Shown: piece by piece, positions 25,650-45,600 of the stretch
Layout of the letters: each line of letters opens with the position of its first letter
Numbering within the stretch: the stretch's first letter is position 1
NCBI RefSeq assembly: GCF_901709675.1
Contig: NC_051089.1
Location: forward strand, 14,931,976-14,995,975
From: Syngnathus acus
Taxonomy: Eukaryota > Chordata > Actinopteri > Syngnathiformes > Syngnathidae
Length of the DNA: 64,000 nt
Direction: 5' to 3'
Made by a program: the position numbers and the translations under genes
The notes under the pieces: generated by a model
The model's input: only the letters and a program-made list of their open reading frames with translations
What the model was told of the DNA's origin: nothing
The model's database searches: none

Positions 25650-25990
25650 AGGAGGGTCGAGCGTAATTTCATTTGCCAGCCATCCAGACAGCCGCAGTGG
25701 GCTCATATGTTACTATGCTGGTTCCGGGGTGCCGCTACCGTCAGACTCAGTACGCTTTCTGTCGCCGAGAGAAGCGGAGGGATGTTCGGCCTGCCAGTAC
25801 CGGCTCACGGAAGGAACTGAATTGTCCGGCACATCAACATTATCCAGGTAAGACTGAATTTGAATAGTAATGGGAGTAGAGATGCCATCGAGCGTCGAGG
25901 AGCGCTTGGCAGATTGGGGCATCAGCGTTTTCTCCTCCAGGGCATCCTGGGGATCGGGGGATGCTGATCTGCTAAGCCAGTGTATAATTG
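25650..25990 (-). pseudogene. probable hAT transposase C-terminal relic
   Basis: A minus-strand open frame contains ITIQIQSYLDNVDVPDNSV and SVSRYW, reminiscent of the YLDE-x-P-x-W segment that precedes the C-terminal dimerisation region in ZBED-like hAT transposases. After the Trp, the adjacent frame gives ESVLSLTVAAPRNQ, resembling the usual vPaTSapSERvFS stretch but degenerate and stop-broken. This reading is by pattern only. A plus-strand donor-like cag/gtaaga at about 25847 is an alternative sign of an exon but has no partner. Confidence 0.35.
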
Positions 25991-26326
25991 TTCTGCATCC
26001 GCGCTAGCAATAGGGCGGATTGCCTCGGTGCAATTGAAACAGCAAATGAACTCTACAAAAAGATGTTTTGAATGCTCACATCCAACTCTGCACTTCATGT
26101 TGTTCCATCCCTTTGTCAGGTACGCATTATTCTCTCACACCCGTGCGGATCACATTGATTTTCACATTGATGATCCTTTTCCTGTAACATCCTAATCAAA
26201 CGATTAGTGCGTGAGTTCCTTTCCTTAAAGAGCTCATTCAACGTCTCTACATTAGACTATCTTTCATCTATCCCACTCCCACGCACTTCTCTAATTGAAT
26301 AAGAGATTTCCTGGCTTTTCTCTCAC
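25991..26326. other. no gene seen
   Basis: Spacer without recognisable feature. Confidence 0.45.
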
Positions 26327-33079
<6,753 letters not shown>

Positions 33080-33396
33080 AGTAGCCCGCAGTGTAATCAT
33101 ATTTAGCCCGCGAAGACAAATTATGCATCGACTTTGTGTCGATACTACAATTCCAAATTATCTTCACTTTTAAAAAAATAGATGCTGTTAGTTATTTTTA
33201 TTGCCGTTCATCTTTTTAAAAATTTGAACAGCTTTTACTTCCTTCTGATTTCAAAATTAATTAGTCGTCAGTTTGTTGTGTAGCCTATACTGTATGATAC
33301 GAGACGTTCATACATTTATTTGGGTTGACAATCATCCTGGCAAAGGAAACTATGACTACGATGCGGCCCGCGACAAAAATGAATTTGACACCCCTG
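33080..33396 (+). mobile_element. 5'-eroded hAT-type MITE
   Basis: Shares tttagcccgcgaagacaaat, gtcgatactacaatt, a gtttgttgtgtagcctatac block and the right end gcggcccgcgacaaaaatga ... gacacccctg with 11844 and 19980. The left terminal repeat is unrecognisable. Confidence 0.7.
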
Positions 33397-33963
33397 ATCT
33401 AACGTGAACAGTAGCACAGTAATTGTGATGTAACTTTGAATAAACAATAATGCAATAAGTCCTTTGGATGGTCTAGTGGTGTGGAATATTGATCAATGAC
33501 AATTAAACAAATATGTAGGGAGCTGAAGCTACAATAATCAATACAGTAATACTGTCACAAAGGGATGTGCAAAATCGGCAAACATTTGCTAAGAGCTGGA
33601 AGAGGCAGTGACCCGGGTGTTGAAGGAGGCTACCCATATATTTTCTTCTGGGAGTCCTAAATGTCCGTTGCAGTTGGATTTTGTCCTTTATTGTGGCAGA
33701 ACCAAACTAGACTGATTCAATGAGGTGCCGTGCCTTCTCAGCAGCCGCAGGACGAACATCCTCCGCTGGGCCTTTTTCAGTTTCTGCATAATATTGTGAG
33801 GGAGAGTACCCAAAGAACTCTTAAAATAGGTTTGAATAAATCATACATTACATTACAGACCTTCCTCCTCTTTCAAACTGCACTTTCTGTTCTGATTGTT
33901 ATCTTGTTTTCACCAAGCTTACACGTGGGAAGATGCTCCTAACTTGATCAACATATCTTTACA
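33397..33963. other. no gene seen
   Basis: Spacer. The frame at 33730-33942 has no domain. Confidence 0.45.
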
Positions 33964-34309
33964 CCGTATTTTCCCGACTATAAGGCGCACCGGACTATAA
34001 GGCGCACCATTAATGCATCTGTCAGATTTTTAATCCAAATCAAATCATTCTCCATTTTATCTTTTTTATTTCAACTTCAGACGCAACAAATTACTTTATA
34101 ATCACAAAATAATGATCCATAGTCTTTTTGATTCATGATTCATAGTCTTCAGCGGGCCACTTATGATTGATTTCATGACACAATGCTTCGAGCCAGTTTA
34201 AATTTAGGAATATGGTCCATATATAAGGCGCACCGGACTATAAGGCGCACTGTCGGCTTTTGAGAAAATTTTAGGTTTTTAGGTGCGCCTTATAGTCCGT
34301 AAAATACGG
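33964..34309. mobile_element. MITE, ataaggcgcacc type, core A
   Basis: Ends ccgtattttcccgactataa / ttatagtccgtaaaatacgg. The interior is nearly identical to the 14895 copy (ttttatttcaacttcagacg, cagcgggccacttatgattg). TA follows the right end (34310-34311). Confidence 0.85.
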
Positions 34310-35104
34310 TAGTTGATATCATGTTGTCGTTTCAGTCTCTTAAAACCAAATGCACATGGGATAAAATCCTTGTCAGATTTCACAACATGACACAACATGT
34401 GAATAGTTAGGTTTTGATATTTAAATGCATTCGAAAGCAGTTGGTGGGATCAAAAAATAAAAATACATGGAATACTGCTCAAATATGTGATCTAAGTTTA
34501 GGTCTGTTGGGGAGATTTCAGTCTTCCCTGTTGACTCTGTATGTTTCCCTTGGGTTCAGTAAAGCATGAAGGTTGTTGGGAGGTTGCAACTCCTGCTTAA
34601 CCTGCCACTGCTTTATAAGGATTGATGTGACAGATTCACACACGAACACACACTCGGCACTTTCAGTGCATTGAGTTGCAACAGTGAGAGACATTGGTAG
34701 ATATAGAAACACTGTCAAGGAGGTCTAAATTCATAATAGATGTGTTAATTCAGTAGGACTGGGCATTTTTATTTTCAGCATAATCGCCTAGCCCCAATAG
34801 TCAGTTGGCACATCACACAAACGCAGAGATAAGGAAAATATCAACAACAGTGGACAGGACTGATAAACAAAACCAAGCCTCTTTGTGTCCGTCTATCATT
34901 TGTATGGTGCCGCGCCTCTCGGGGCCTGAGCAGTCACCGTCTGCACAATTATTCCTCTGCGTGTCAGCTGGCCAGTGGTGATAATGACACAAATAAAAAG
35001 ACTACTTGTATTCATGCTCTATCTGAGGATGAGAAGACATTCCAGAAGGAAGCTGAGAATTGTAGTTGGAATTTGAATTGTTGGAATTGACACTGATTAA
35101 TATA
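34310..35104. other. no gene seen
   Basis: Spacer without recognisable exon or repeat. Confidence 0.45.
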
Positions 35105-35493
35105 CCGTATTTTCCGCACTATAAAGCGCACCTAAAAACCTCCAATTTTCTCAAAAGCCGACAGTGCGCCTTATAATCCGGTGCGCCTTATACGTGGACC
35201 AATACGGATTCGTGGATGAGGACTAATTTATTAAAGTAAGCTTTACGTGTTTATTTTGTGTGTTGTGTGATATTAACGTTTGAGCAACGTTGAGTTATTG
35301 ATATATTGTTATTGTTTCCACTATTTCGAGTGTTACTATATTGTGATTGCATTAACGTTTGAGCAACGTTGAGTTATTCATTCTATGCGCCTTATAATCC
35401 AGTGCGCCTTATATATGGACACCGTTTTAAAATGGGCCATTCATTGAAGGTGCGCCTTATAATCCGGTGCGCCTTATAGTGCGGAAAATACGG
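35105..35493. mobile_element. MITE, ataaggcgcacc type, core B
   Basis: Perfect ends ccgtattttccgcactataa / ttatagtgcggaaaatacgg, flanked by TA on both sides. The core differs from the 14895 type: it carries the unit aacgtttgagcaacgttgag twice, separated by an AT-rich stretch with ttcgagtgttactatattgt, as in the copies at 45884 and 50857. Confidence 0.9.
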
Positions 35494-38203
35494 TACCTGA
35501 ACCCAAAACAGTACCTGAACCCAAAACTTATTTCAAGTGCCAATTCACCAATCCGTATTAGCATGTCGAGTTCACCTGCTCCATCTATTTGTCAACTACA
35601 CATAGAGATTTTTACAGATAGCAGAAACTGTAGATATAATAGCATCTCCAAATTCGATTTATGCAGATTTGATGAGATTCATGAGAACTTGAAGAAAACT
35701 GAGAGTCCTATATAATGTTGGAGGATTAAGTTTTTCTCATTGTGTGTATTGTCCAATCAAATTATAATTGAGGCAATTTTTATTTTTATTATTCAGACAC
35801 CACCTGGCTCAGCAGTTATGAGCTGTTAGCATTATTCGAGATTGCAAAGACCTGAGCTAGGTAAGAAGAGTGAAGGCCGTGAACACGTAACCGGTCTTGA
35901 TTAAAAGATGACACTCAATGAGGATCAAAGGTCAGGGGATGGATAGAATTTAGAGAGGTCTCAGTCTGAAAAAGCATTGAAAAGACTTGTGTAAGATTTA
36001 GTGGAGTATTGTGTCATTTTAAACCATGACTATCCCTGACATTTTAATGACAATTCAAAGGTCAGTCCAATCATATCACATTCTTAGTTGTCAAGATCAA
36101 ATCATCTTGGTAAAAGAGGAAGAAGAAGACAAACAGCATTAATGAAACACCTTATCAATGTGAAATCTAATTCATATCTAATTACAATTCATAATAATTG
36201 CAACATGTCATGCTGTTTGAACCAGTTTTGATCTTATTGGGTTTCATTCAATTATAGTAACTACATGCAGATCTGCCTTTAGGCTGTTTTTGTCACTTTA
36301 GATTCTATGATGCTGGGCATCCAGACGTAAAGAGCCGAGTTGACTCTCCACACTTGGCATTACAAGTGTTCAAACTTGTGAAATAGTTTAGATCAGCACA
36401 ATGACTCAATTTGAATGCTACATTTTCATTCTCCTGAAGAGCCTTTTTAATAATTGGCTTAGATACTTCTCTGAGAAACTGTGGTAAAAAAAACGGGAGT
36501 TGCTGTGGAAACGGTCAAGGGTGTAGTTGTGCTTGAGGAAGCAAGATGGACATTGGCAGGCATAATGAGAAGGGAGCGTGGAATGGGTTTCTGTGGTCCT
36601 GTGCCGTTCCGGCTGCGAACCAACTCTGCCTTTCTCCTCTTCCTATCTCCCGCAAAGCTCCCTTGTTGTCGTCTTGAAGTGAGTGGGAGGCTTTAAGGAG
36701 AACAAATGCTGAATGTCAATGAGACTGTTGAAGAGAAACTCCTTTTCAAACAAAGTCTGTTTCTGTTAGTGCTCCTATCCGCAGTGTACAAACAATAAAG
36801 ACAATCCTGATGTGTATTATAGATGTATGTGGTTTAAGTCGTAGCTGGAACAAATATGTATGTCTACGAGTTTTAGGAATCTTCTCCGACCTTCTCACTT
36901 TGTATCATCCTATGCCAAGTTGAACCCAATTTGTTAATAGCTTGCATTGAAACTCACAGCATTGGCCAATTTCCTCAGCTGAAACGTTTTGGTGGACAAA
37001 GAGTGAAAGTCTGAGACAAAAACAACAGCTAGCATCTCCAATGCTGTTTCATTTCTGAAAACCTTCAAAAGTTTGCCATTACGCTTCATGTACGTATGGT
37101 TTCTAAGGCAATCATTTGCTTATCCGCTAAAGGCCAGAGAGCAATCAAACATCATGATGGGATGCACACATTACACTGTGATGTGCAAAAAACATAATAA
37201 AAAAAAAACACTTCCTATGAAAGTGGGACACTGTAAAAAAGTTAATTTTCATTTTCAAACACTGAATAGACTACCAAGATATTTTTTTGAAAATATTCAC
37301 CCTTTTTGAATCTCAAGCCTGCAGCATATTCCATAAAAGCTTCAACAGGACTAATGTTGAGGAATAAAAAAAAAAACACCTGTTAAGAATATACCACAGA
37401 AAAGTTCTTTGTTAACAGGTGTGTGGGTATAAAAGTAGTTTCTCCACCAGGCTCAGTTGTTCACAAGGAAAAATGGGTCAAGGTTCTACCCATTGTGAGC
37501 AACTGTGAGCAAATAGTCCAACAGTTTAAGCAATTTTTGGATTTCACTGTGGTCCATAAAATCATCCAAAAATTCAGAGAACCTGAAGACATTTCTCCAT
37601 GTTAGTGGTAAAACAAAAAAACTGCTATTGAATGCATGTGAACTTGGATCCCTCAGGCAACACTGTGTTAAAAATGGCATTATTGAGTAAATAATAACTA
37701 GATTTCAAGCTGAGATATTAGTATTCTCAGTACCCTCACTATGCTAAAACCACCTACTGTAATCACTCTTTCGCCCCTTCCTCGCATAAACACACTGCAC
37801 ATATGCCTCTGCCAAACAACAGAAGTGTCTGAAGATAATTTAAAGCTTCATCTCACTCGAGCAAAAGCATTTTGTGGCGGACAGAAATAGGTTCAGTGGA
37901 GATGATAGCTTGGCTCAATCGGTCCCTAGCTGCTACTCAAAGCAGCCGATTGGGATTCTACTCTCAAGCTGTGTATGTGACATCCATTTGAAGCGTTTTT
38001 AAAATAACCTTTTAACCAAATGGTGAAATATGTATGTTTGGGCCGGGAAATGAAATGGAGATCAAATCAGGCATTAACGGGGTAAACCATACCACAATCC
38101 AAGCAATTCTATTGGAATTCAACAAAGAGGAGGTCAGAGGGGAGTTTACCCCGCCCCTGAGATGCAGTTACCCCTAGTTACTGATCCTTTACTCTCTGCT
38201 CAG
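35494..38203. other. no gene seen
   Basis: Spacer upstream of apba2. Frames at 35467, 36481, 37073 and 37423 lack domains. Ends in the pyrimidine-rich tract cctttactctctgctcag that forms the acceptor of the candidate exon at 38204. Confidence 0.45.
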
Positions 38204-38388
38204 GAGGGGCTGTGCTTCAGTAAACGGATGTTAGAATATATTGTGGCAAAACGGGGCGGGTGGAGTCAGTGAGGTGCATGCTGTGTCGCTGGCGGATGGT
38301 GGGGGAAGGGAGGAGCGAGGAGAAAGCAAAGGGAGGAAACACTGGGCCGTTGTGCTATTACACACCACATCCCATTTCAGGACCTCAG
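38204..38388 (+). ncRNA. candidate 5' noncoding exon of apba2
   Basis: A strong acceptor (cctttactctctgctcag, ending 38203) and a consensus donor (cctcag then gtaaga at 38389) bracket 185 bp. The segment is richer in G and CpG than its surroundings and lies 0.8 kb before the first coding exon. The coding exon has its own acceptor at 39180 and an in-frame stop before the start codon, so at least one upstream noncoding exon must exist. This is the best candidate seen. It carries several ATGs, so it would be an upstream-ATG-rich leader. Confidence 0.45.
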
Positions 38389-39190
38389 GTAAGAGGTTCG
38401 TTCGATTTATCTTTTCTTTGTTTGACATGCTAAGGGCTTTTATCATTTATTATCATATGCCTTCAGTTAGTTCTTTTTATTCTACATATGCACATTTAGT
38501 CAGCTGTAATCATGTCCTTCTATAATTCGTAATAATGAATCACTGTTTGTGAACTACACAGCAGTCAGTCACTCATGTCGCTGATGCACATCCAATATCG
38601 GTTAGCTTGAGTATTGTTGCTGTATTGTCTTTTCGTACTTGCCTGCTATTTGAGCTGCCGGGGTCGTAGCTAATTAATTCCTATAATCACTAATGATTGA
38701 AGGGTCAAAACTGGAAAGCTGTCAAATGGACGCTGAAAAGAGACGGCAGGGCACTGAAGGGTGTGTCTGACAGAGAGCTGAAGAAGGATTAGTGATGAGT
38801 TGCCAGAGCTGATTCATGCTGTTGTGCATCAATAGTATCACTACCTCACAAAAAAATCTGATAAATGTCAAAGTTTGGCTAATTTTACCTGCTACGACTG
38901 TTTGCCGCTGCATCTTCTGAATCATCTAGAGTTCCTCGGCAGATTATTTATCACTTAGTGTGTGCGGAGAAGATTATTTGTTTTGCTGACTTTGTCGTGC
39001 ACTCATTCATCTTGATAATTGCACATAAGTTATTTCTCAGGTAATTTTACTCAATTTAAAAACATTGAAGTTAAATATGAATCTTGCAGACTGACTAATG
39101 TCCTTTTTCAGTCCACTCTCTTCTTATTCCTAAAGCAGAATTGACTCATATATTTTCATCTGTGTCTTTTTGCTTCTTAGGAGCAAACTG

Positions 39191-39220
39191 TAACAATGCA
39201 TGGCCTGTAAACCACCAAAC
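39191..39220 (+). promoter_or_regulatory. apba2 start region: overlapping short upstream ORF and two start choices
   Basis: An in-frame TAA at 39191-39193 limits the coding start to 39200 or later. An ATG at 39196 opens a four-codon frame (ATG CAT GGC CTG, then TAA at 39208-39210) that overlaps the ATG at 39200 in another frame. The 39200 ATG has a poor -3 base (T) but +4 G. The in-frame ATG at 39221 has A at -3, so initiation at either is possible and would differ by seven residues. Confidence 0.6.
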
Positions 39221-39668
39221 ATGTCTCAAAGGAAGAGGCCAGGAGCCCACTGTGTGGTTCCTCCAGTCTCCAGCTCCTGTCCTTCAGCTCATCCTACAGA
39301 ATCTAATAATTTGAAAGCAGTCCATCCTCGGCAGCGGCCAACCCGCTACCCCAAGGAATCACGTGCACCAAAGCCCCTTCCCCGTACCTGTAAGGCACAA
39401 TATTCCTCTCACAAGTGTGAGGATGAGGTTCCCAACAGCTGTCCAGAAGTGGATGCGGATGCTGATGTTGAACTGAAGCGATATGGCAATCAAGCAGATG
39501 TAGAAATAGAGGCCCAGAGACCTGCAACACCCTCAGCGCCTGACCATAAGCATGAGCAAGATAACCACAGCCAGGCGGACTTTCATGATGGAGCTGACAG
39601 CCTGGATGATGACTCTTGCTCTGACTACATTAACAATACATCAGAGGATGAGGAAGACTATGATGACG
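39200..39668 (+). CDS. apba2: apba2 coding exon 1
   Basis: Residues 1-156, phase 1 end. Acceptor at 39180 (tttttgcttcttag). Mostly a poorly conserved, Pro/His/Asp-rich leader ending in the conserved [17 protein letters not shown] segment. Confidence 0.93.
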
Positions 39669-42600
39669 GTGAGTGATTTCATCAGTGAATATGATGAGTA
39701 CAAAAAGTACTGTAACCCCAGCAAGTTGGTCATCTCGTTTCGAAACAAAAAAACAGCAAAACATGGTACGGAATTGCAATGCTTTGCACCGTATGGTTCA
39801 GTTAACATTATAGAGCCGTTTTTTTTAGGTCTACTCTGCCAAAGATGTTTTATTTTGTTTAGATACCGGTGTCGATTTAGTGCTGATAAAGTTCAGTTTT
39901 GCCAGAGCGCTCTACCAAGTGCCGTTGTAATTATTGCCCTATAAAGAATCAACCATAAATGTTCATTAACTTCCAGGGCTGGCAGAGGAGGATGAAGGTG
40001 TTACTTACTACATCCGGTACTGTCCCGAGGATGAGAGCTACATGGAAGGTATGGACTGCAGCAGCCAAGGAGACTGCAAACATGGTCACGAGCGGGCCTG
40101 TATTATGCAGCCAAGTGAAGGTCACACCGAGTGCCAGGAGCCAGTTGAAGGGTGGACTGAAGAGGGCGAGGCAGAGGTGAGAGAGGAGGAGTGGGCTGAA
40201 GATGAAGAAGAAGAAGAAGACGAAGAAAGTGCAACCAAGGAAGAGTGGAGAGAAGAGGAGGAAGGCATGAGAGAGGCCTGGAGGGAAGGAGATGAAGAAG
40301 GTGGCGAGGAATGGCGCGAGGAGAACGCAGCCAGGCAAGAGCACTGGGCCGTTGGTAGTGAGAGGCACAGAGTGGAGGAGTGGGCTGAGGGTGAGGGGGA
40401 GGTACGCTGTGAGGTGGTGGAGCAAGATCCAGACGAACAGATATACAATGGACGACCAGAACCAATCCTGGACCATAACCATCACAATCTCCACCAGCAA
40501 CAACCTGCCATGCAGGACGCCTCACACACGTGTCCGCCTGAGGAGGATGACGAGGACGATGCAGAAAGCGAGGAGTATTGCCCAAATGAGGAAGGAGATG
40601 AGGAAGGAGATGAACATGAGACACATGAACGGGCCTATAGTGGAGACTACTATGCCCCAGAGGACAATGGCAACTCTATGCACGTCTCTCCCTTCCGAGG
40701 CCGGAAGGTGTTAGTGGTTGAGAGGGAGACGGGCGAGGAAGCGGAGGAGGACATTGACCAAATAGTTGCTGAGATCAAGATGAGTATGAGCATGGGGAGC
40801 CTGAGTAGTGGCACTGATCAAAGTCCAGAAGAACTGGCGCAGGACCCACCCACAGGTGACTACATTCACGCCAAGCCCAACACAACCACCTACCCGCTAG
40901 CTCACCATCGCCATGACAGCCGACCCAAGTCCCTCAACCTGCCTTCTGTGCATCATAACAACCCAGACCTCCAGAGGGGCCTCAAGATCCAACCACATTC
41001 CCCAGAAGATCAACAGAGATGGCAACAGGAGCAGGTGAGCTGGGAGCCTTTTTGCTTAATCGTAGCAACAGCCTCCTTCTGGGTGGGTTCATCACATCAG
41101 TTACAAATAAGATGGCAGTCTGCAGGATTTAACTGAATTTGAAGGAGAAGCTAGGGCTGCTTATTCACCTTGAAGCACAAGCACCCTTGCACATTGCTGG
41201 CAATCGTGTTTTTCAATGCACCAAAGCTCCAAAGCATTTTTCTGTACACTTTTTTTTAGTACACTTTGATATTGTAGTATTTCAAATATTGAGGCAGGCA
41301 TACAACATTTTGGAAGTTATCAACAAAAGCCACACTGCAATCCATATATGCGCAGTAGTTGTGCTGAAATGATATCCATAATTCATCTTCTGGATGGCTG
41401 CCTGGTACGCTTGCTTTGGAATATAATATAAAAAAAATGTGGCCAGGGGCGAGGCTGTGAGTTACACGGGAAATGAGAAATATTTCCCTGGAAAACAGGT
41501 ATGTTCTTCTCCTTCTGCATATTCTTTGATTTGTCCCTGTTTTCGTGCCCTGCACAATAAATACACATACAAAGCACATTCATATACAAGGAAACAAATA
41601 AACCGCACAGATGCTCCCTCACGCTAATTCAGAGAACCTTTAATGTTGTTAAAATTCGCATCTGCTCTATCATGTTAACTGTGTGGTGCTCATTTGTAGT
41701 CACGCAATTTAGCAACAGTGCATAGTTATTACTGGTCCGTTGAATAATATTATATTTTGTCTATATCAATTCTGGGGGAAAAAAAAGGTCTTCAAGGGTG
41801 CAAACAATGTAGGTACTGTGTATGGTTCTGAGTTCCAACACAAAACATGAACGTGAAGACTTTCTAATCTAGGTCAATGTTTTCACAAATATTTCTTTAG
41901 ATGGTTGCCTTAATTATGCAAATAGTGAAAATATCACTGATGGAAGTGTGACAACACAGAATTTTGTTACATATACCGTTTTGTGGCACGGCATGGATTT
42001 TAGCATCACATCCCACAAATATCATTAACGGCTGTTTGCAGAACACAGTGAATACTAATCAGGTCTTTAGGGTACTAATGTCGTACAGTATATGCACTGA
42101 TTAATTTCAGATCCATTGGCTTGACAGCGTTGCCTGTTCCGTTTGAATGTCACATTTCCACTTTTCATCTCTGCCCTCCCAGTGAGGAGCAGTTTTATTG
42201 GCAAGCTGCTTCATTTCTGTCAGTAATGGTCGAATGTTAATAAGCAGTAGTGCACGGCGAGATAGATGTATCCCGGGGAGAAGAGTTAATCCTCTCCCTG
42301 TGTGATTTTGTGCTGGCAGACCTGCTTACAACCATCTATTAGCTGGGAGCTGAGAGAAAATACTAGATTGAATGAAGGGCAAATGAAAAACATCATAGTC
42401 ATGACTCACTTTTTTGAAATCCTACCAAGTTGGGATCTGTTCAAAATATAGCTGTCGATTTTTTCTGTATCTCCTCAATAGCTTCCTTGCAACTGTCCTG
42501 TTCGAGTGTCTTGTTCACACGTGTTTTTGTTGACCTGTCAGGTGAACAATGGTGCTGAGGAGCCCAGAAAACAGCAGCGCTCTGACCTGAATGTTCCCCT

Positions 42601-45600
42601 GGAGAACAACAACGTACCAGATGTAAGATTTGAACCCTGCTGATGTATTCTGTAACTCCTGTGCCCAAATCTTCAAGTCCACTTAAAACTGCTGTTTTGA
42701 TGTCTGTGACCGTGACTGCATAAATGAATCATTTTGGATTTATACCTCAGCACGACCTCTGCTTATACTTTGATGGATTTCCCCTAAGTGAGCGACGTGT
42801 CTGAAAGCCGTATTTCAGTGAAGAGACGCAGGTGTATTCTGAACATTTATATTTAAAGGCTGTAAGAATGAGCTGAATAGTAATCATGTCACAACTCACA
42901 GCCAGAAAACATTTCTCCTTCTTTCTTTATAGTATATACCGTATTTTCCGCACTGTAAGGCGCACCTAAAAACCTCCAAAAGCCGACAGTGCGCCTTATA
43001 ATCAGGTGCGCCTTATATATGGACCAATAGTGACCCACTACAGCAGGCGTGTCCAAAGTCCGGCCCGCGGGCCAAATGTATATATCTTATATATGGACAA
43101 AGTTTTAAAATGGGCCATTCATTGAAGGTGCCCTTTATAATCCGGTGTGCCTTATATATGGACAACGTTTTAAATTGGGCCATTCATTGAAGGTGCGCCT
43201 TATAATCCGGTGCGGTTTATAGTGCAGAAAATACGGTATGTTCATCTGGCTTCCACAGAAATGTCTTTGCTAACTCGACTTACTCTTAAGTTGTATTGCA
43301 ACATAACACTATTATGTTTTTGTTTTCCAGACGACCAAAAAAGTTGCGTCGTTCCCCAGCTTTGTTGACGGTAAGTTCATCTCTTTGTGCATCTGCTCTA
43401 TGTTGACCTCAAAGCCAAGCAATGGCGTAGGGAGCCACTGAGCTCCACCTCCCGTCTATCCTAGTTGAGCTACTTGTGTGCACTTTCCCTGCCTGCTGAC
43501 AGATGTTAGATCAAATGATGAGTGAGGGGCTTAGCTGCCTGTCTGCTTCCTGGGATTGTGACAGCAACATGTCCCAGAGTGGCTGGCTTGTCCACATTTG
43601 CATATCACAGGCAGATTCATCTCAACCTAGGTTTCCTAACACATCACACTCTCCCCATCTCATTGCTCACACAATCTGTTATTGTTCTATCGCCGCGGTG
43701 CTTGGCTCTTTGACCAAACCCACACCACAAACCCTGTCAGACGGCCCTCCTATTGGCTTCCCATTAAGACTCTTCCTTTCTTCCTGGCGTAGTCCCAGGA
43801 CCCTGCGAGCCAGAAGATCTGATTGATGGAATCATCTTTGCTGCTAACTACCTGGGCTCCACTCAGCTGCTATCTGAAAGGAACCCTTCCAAAAACATCC
43901 GCATGATGCAAGCTCAGGAGGCAGTAAGCAGGGTTAAGGTACTGAAAGACCAGATGAATATTATATTGGTCATGTGAGGAACGAGGACATTTGATATCGT
44001 ATGGTATGCTTCAGTTAGATGATGTCAAACACACATTTTCATTGCTGAATTATCAGAAGAGCAATTCAGGCAACAAAGTAAGGCTACCAAATTGGACGAC
44101 TTGCTCCGACCCAGTAAACAGGGATTTTTTTTTTTTTTTTCAAAATTTACACAAAAAATGGGTAAACTCAAGCAATGATTTGGACACTTGTGTATTGTGT
44201 GTGCTGTACAGGAAGGCATGCCTCTATTTTGTTAATTGTGATTTTTTTTTTCACAAAAGCATTGACAAGACTTGACTTTGTTCCATTAAATTTGTTTTGA
44301 ACATGAAAGGAAAATTGCCAATGACAGGCAGAGGAGTAATGGCAAAGCTTTCCTCATTTTAGATAACGTGGGGGAAGGCCTAAGTCAACAAAATAGTCGT
44401 TAATTAAGAACACAAAAAAAAAAACATTCCCTCTCACATTCACACTGCCGCAAACTCATTTTGAATCCTGATGTTACCATCTTATACCAAGTACATTTTA
44501 TTTTCAAATGAAACCATCGAAACCATCAGACTAAATCTAAAATATTATCTTATATTATAATGTAAAAGAACAAGCTCACTATTCATTTGTATTGTATATG
44601 CTGTCTCTGGGTTCCATCTTAATAAGAAAGCCTAGTATTTACTTACACTATTGTGAAGGTGACAAAATAACCCATTTTGTATTGTCTGGAGGAAATCAAG
44701 GCCCACATGGCGCTGAATCTCTTGAATGTAAATGAAAAGAAAACAACTAAACAGCAACAATTATATTGATAGTGTTTGGTCCCAGTGGCCGTTGTACATT
44801 CCACTCTGTTGATTTGGGCCTAATCTAGAGCCAACAGTCTCGAAGTGGGGCATTAAATTGGACAGTGATTTTAAATTGGACTGGCAAGTCGGTTCTGTTT
44901 TAAATGTAGCTTTTTTTTCATTGTTTCTTCTCCTTTCTCAACAGCACTTAGAAACTAACCCATGCCTTTGTTACATAGTAAATGTGCTCTCACTTGTATA
45001 AATACTGAATTACTATGATGCACTTTATTTTGGAATCAGCCTGCCCTCCTTCGAGCCTCTTCAATTGTTCCAAAATGCTGCTGCTCACCTCCTAGTATAT
45101 ACGTACCTGCAATTCTACCTGCAGTGGCTTCCTGTACACCTTACTGTCCATAACAAGATTATTATGTTCTTTTTCAAATCTTTAAATAGTCTTGCCTCAG
45201 CTTTCATCGCAAATTTTAAGAGTTGAGGATGAAGCAATATCCAAGTCAACAAGATAGTCTCTAGTTGAAAGCTATACTGCATGGCACACTTTACGCTCTA
45301 TTTTCATGACGAGTGCATGTCGCTCCCAATGAGCGGTGTCAATCTGCGCGGAGGTCGGTTCATCCGAGTATTCACAAGCATATTTAAAAAAAAAAAAAGA
45401 CCATTGTGAGCCTGAATAGAGCCAAACCACTCACTGCCAGTCAATGGAGACATCGCAGAAAAGGACATGGCAATTCGTGCATGACTGTTGCATAGTGACC
45501 GCTTTTAGCCAGTGTGGCAACAGACAAACTGTCCACAGACCTTCTATCTATTTATCTATCCCCACCACCGCTGATCGTTTGTGCCATCTCGCCACCAAAG

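Noticed and set aside
39949-40624. Long antisense open frames (184 and 173 codons) opposite apba2 exon 2
   Set aside because: They are the complement of Glu-rich codons, giving Leu/Ser/Pro-rich low-complexity text, and have no splice or start context.
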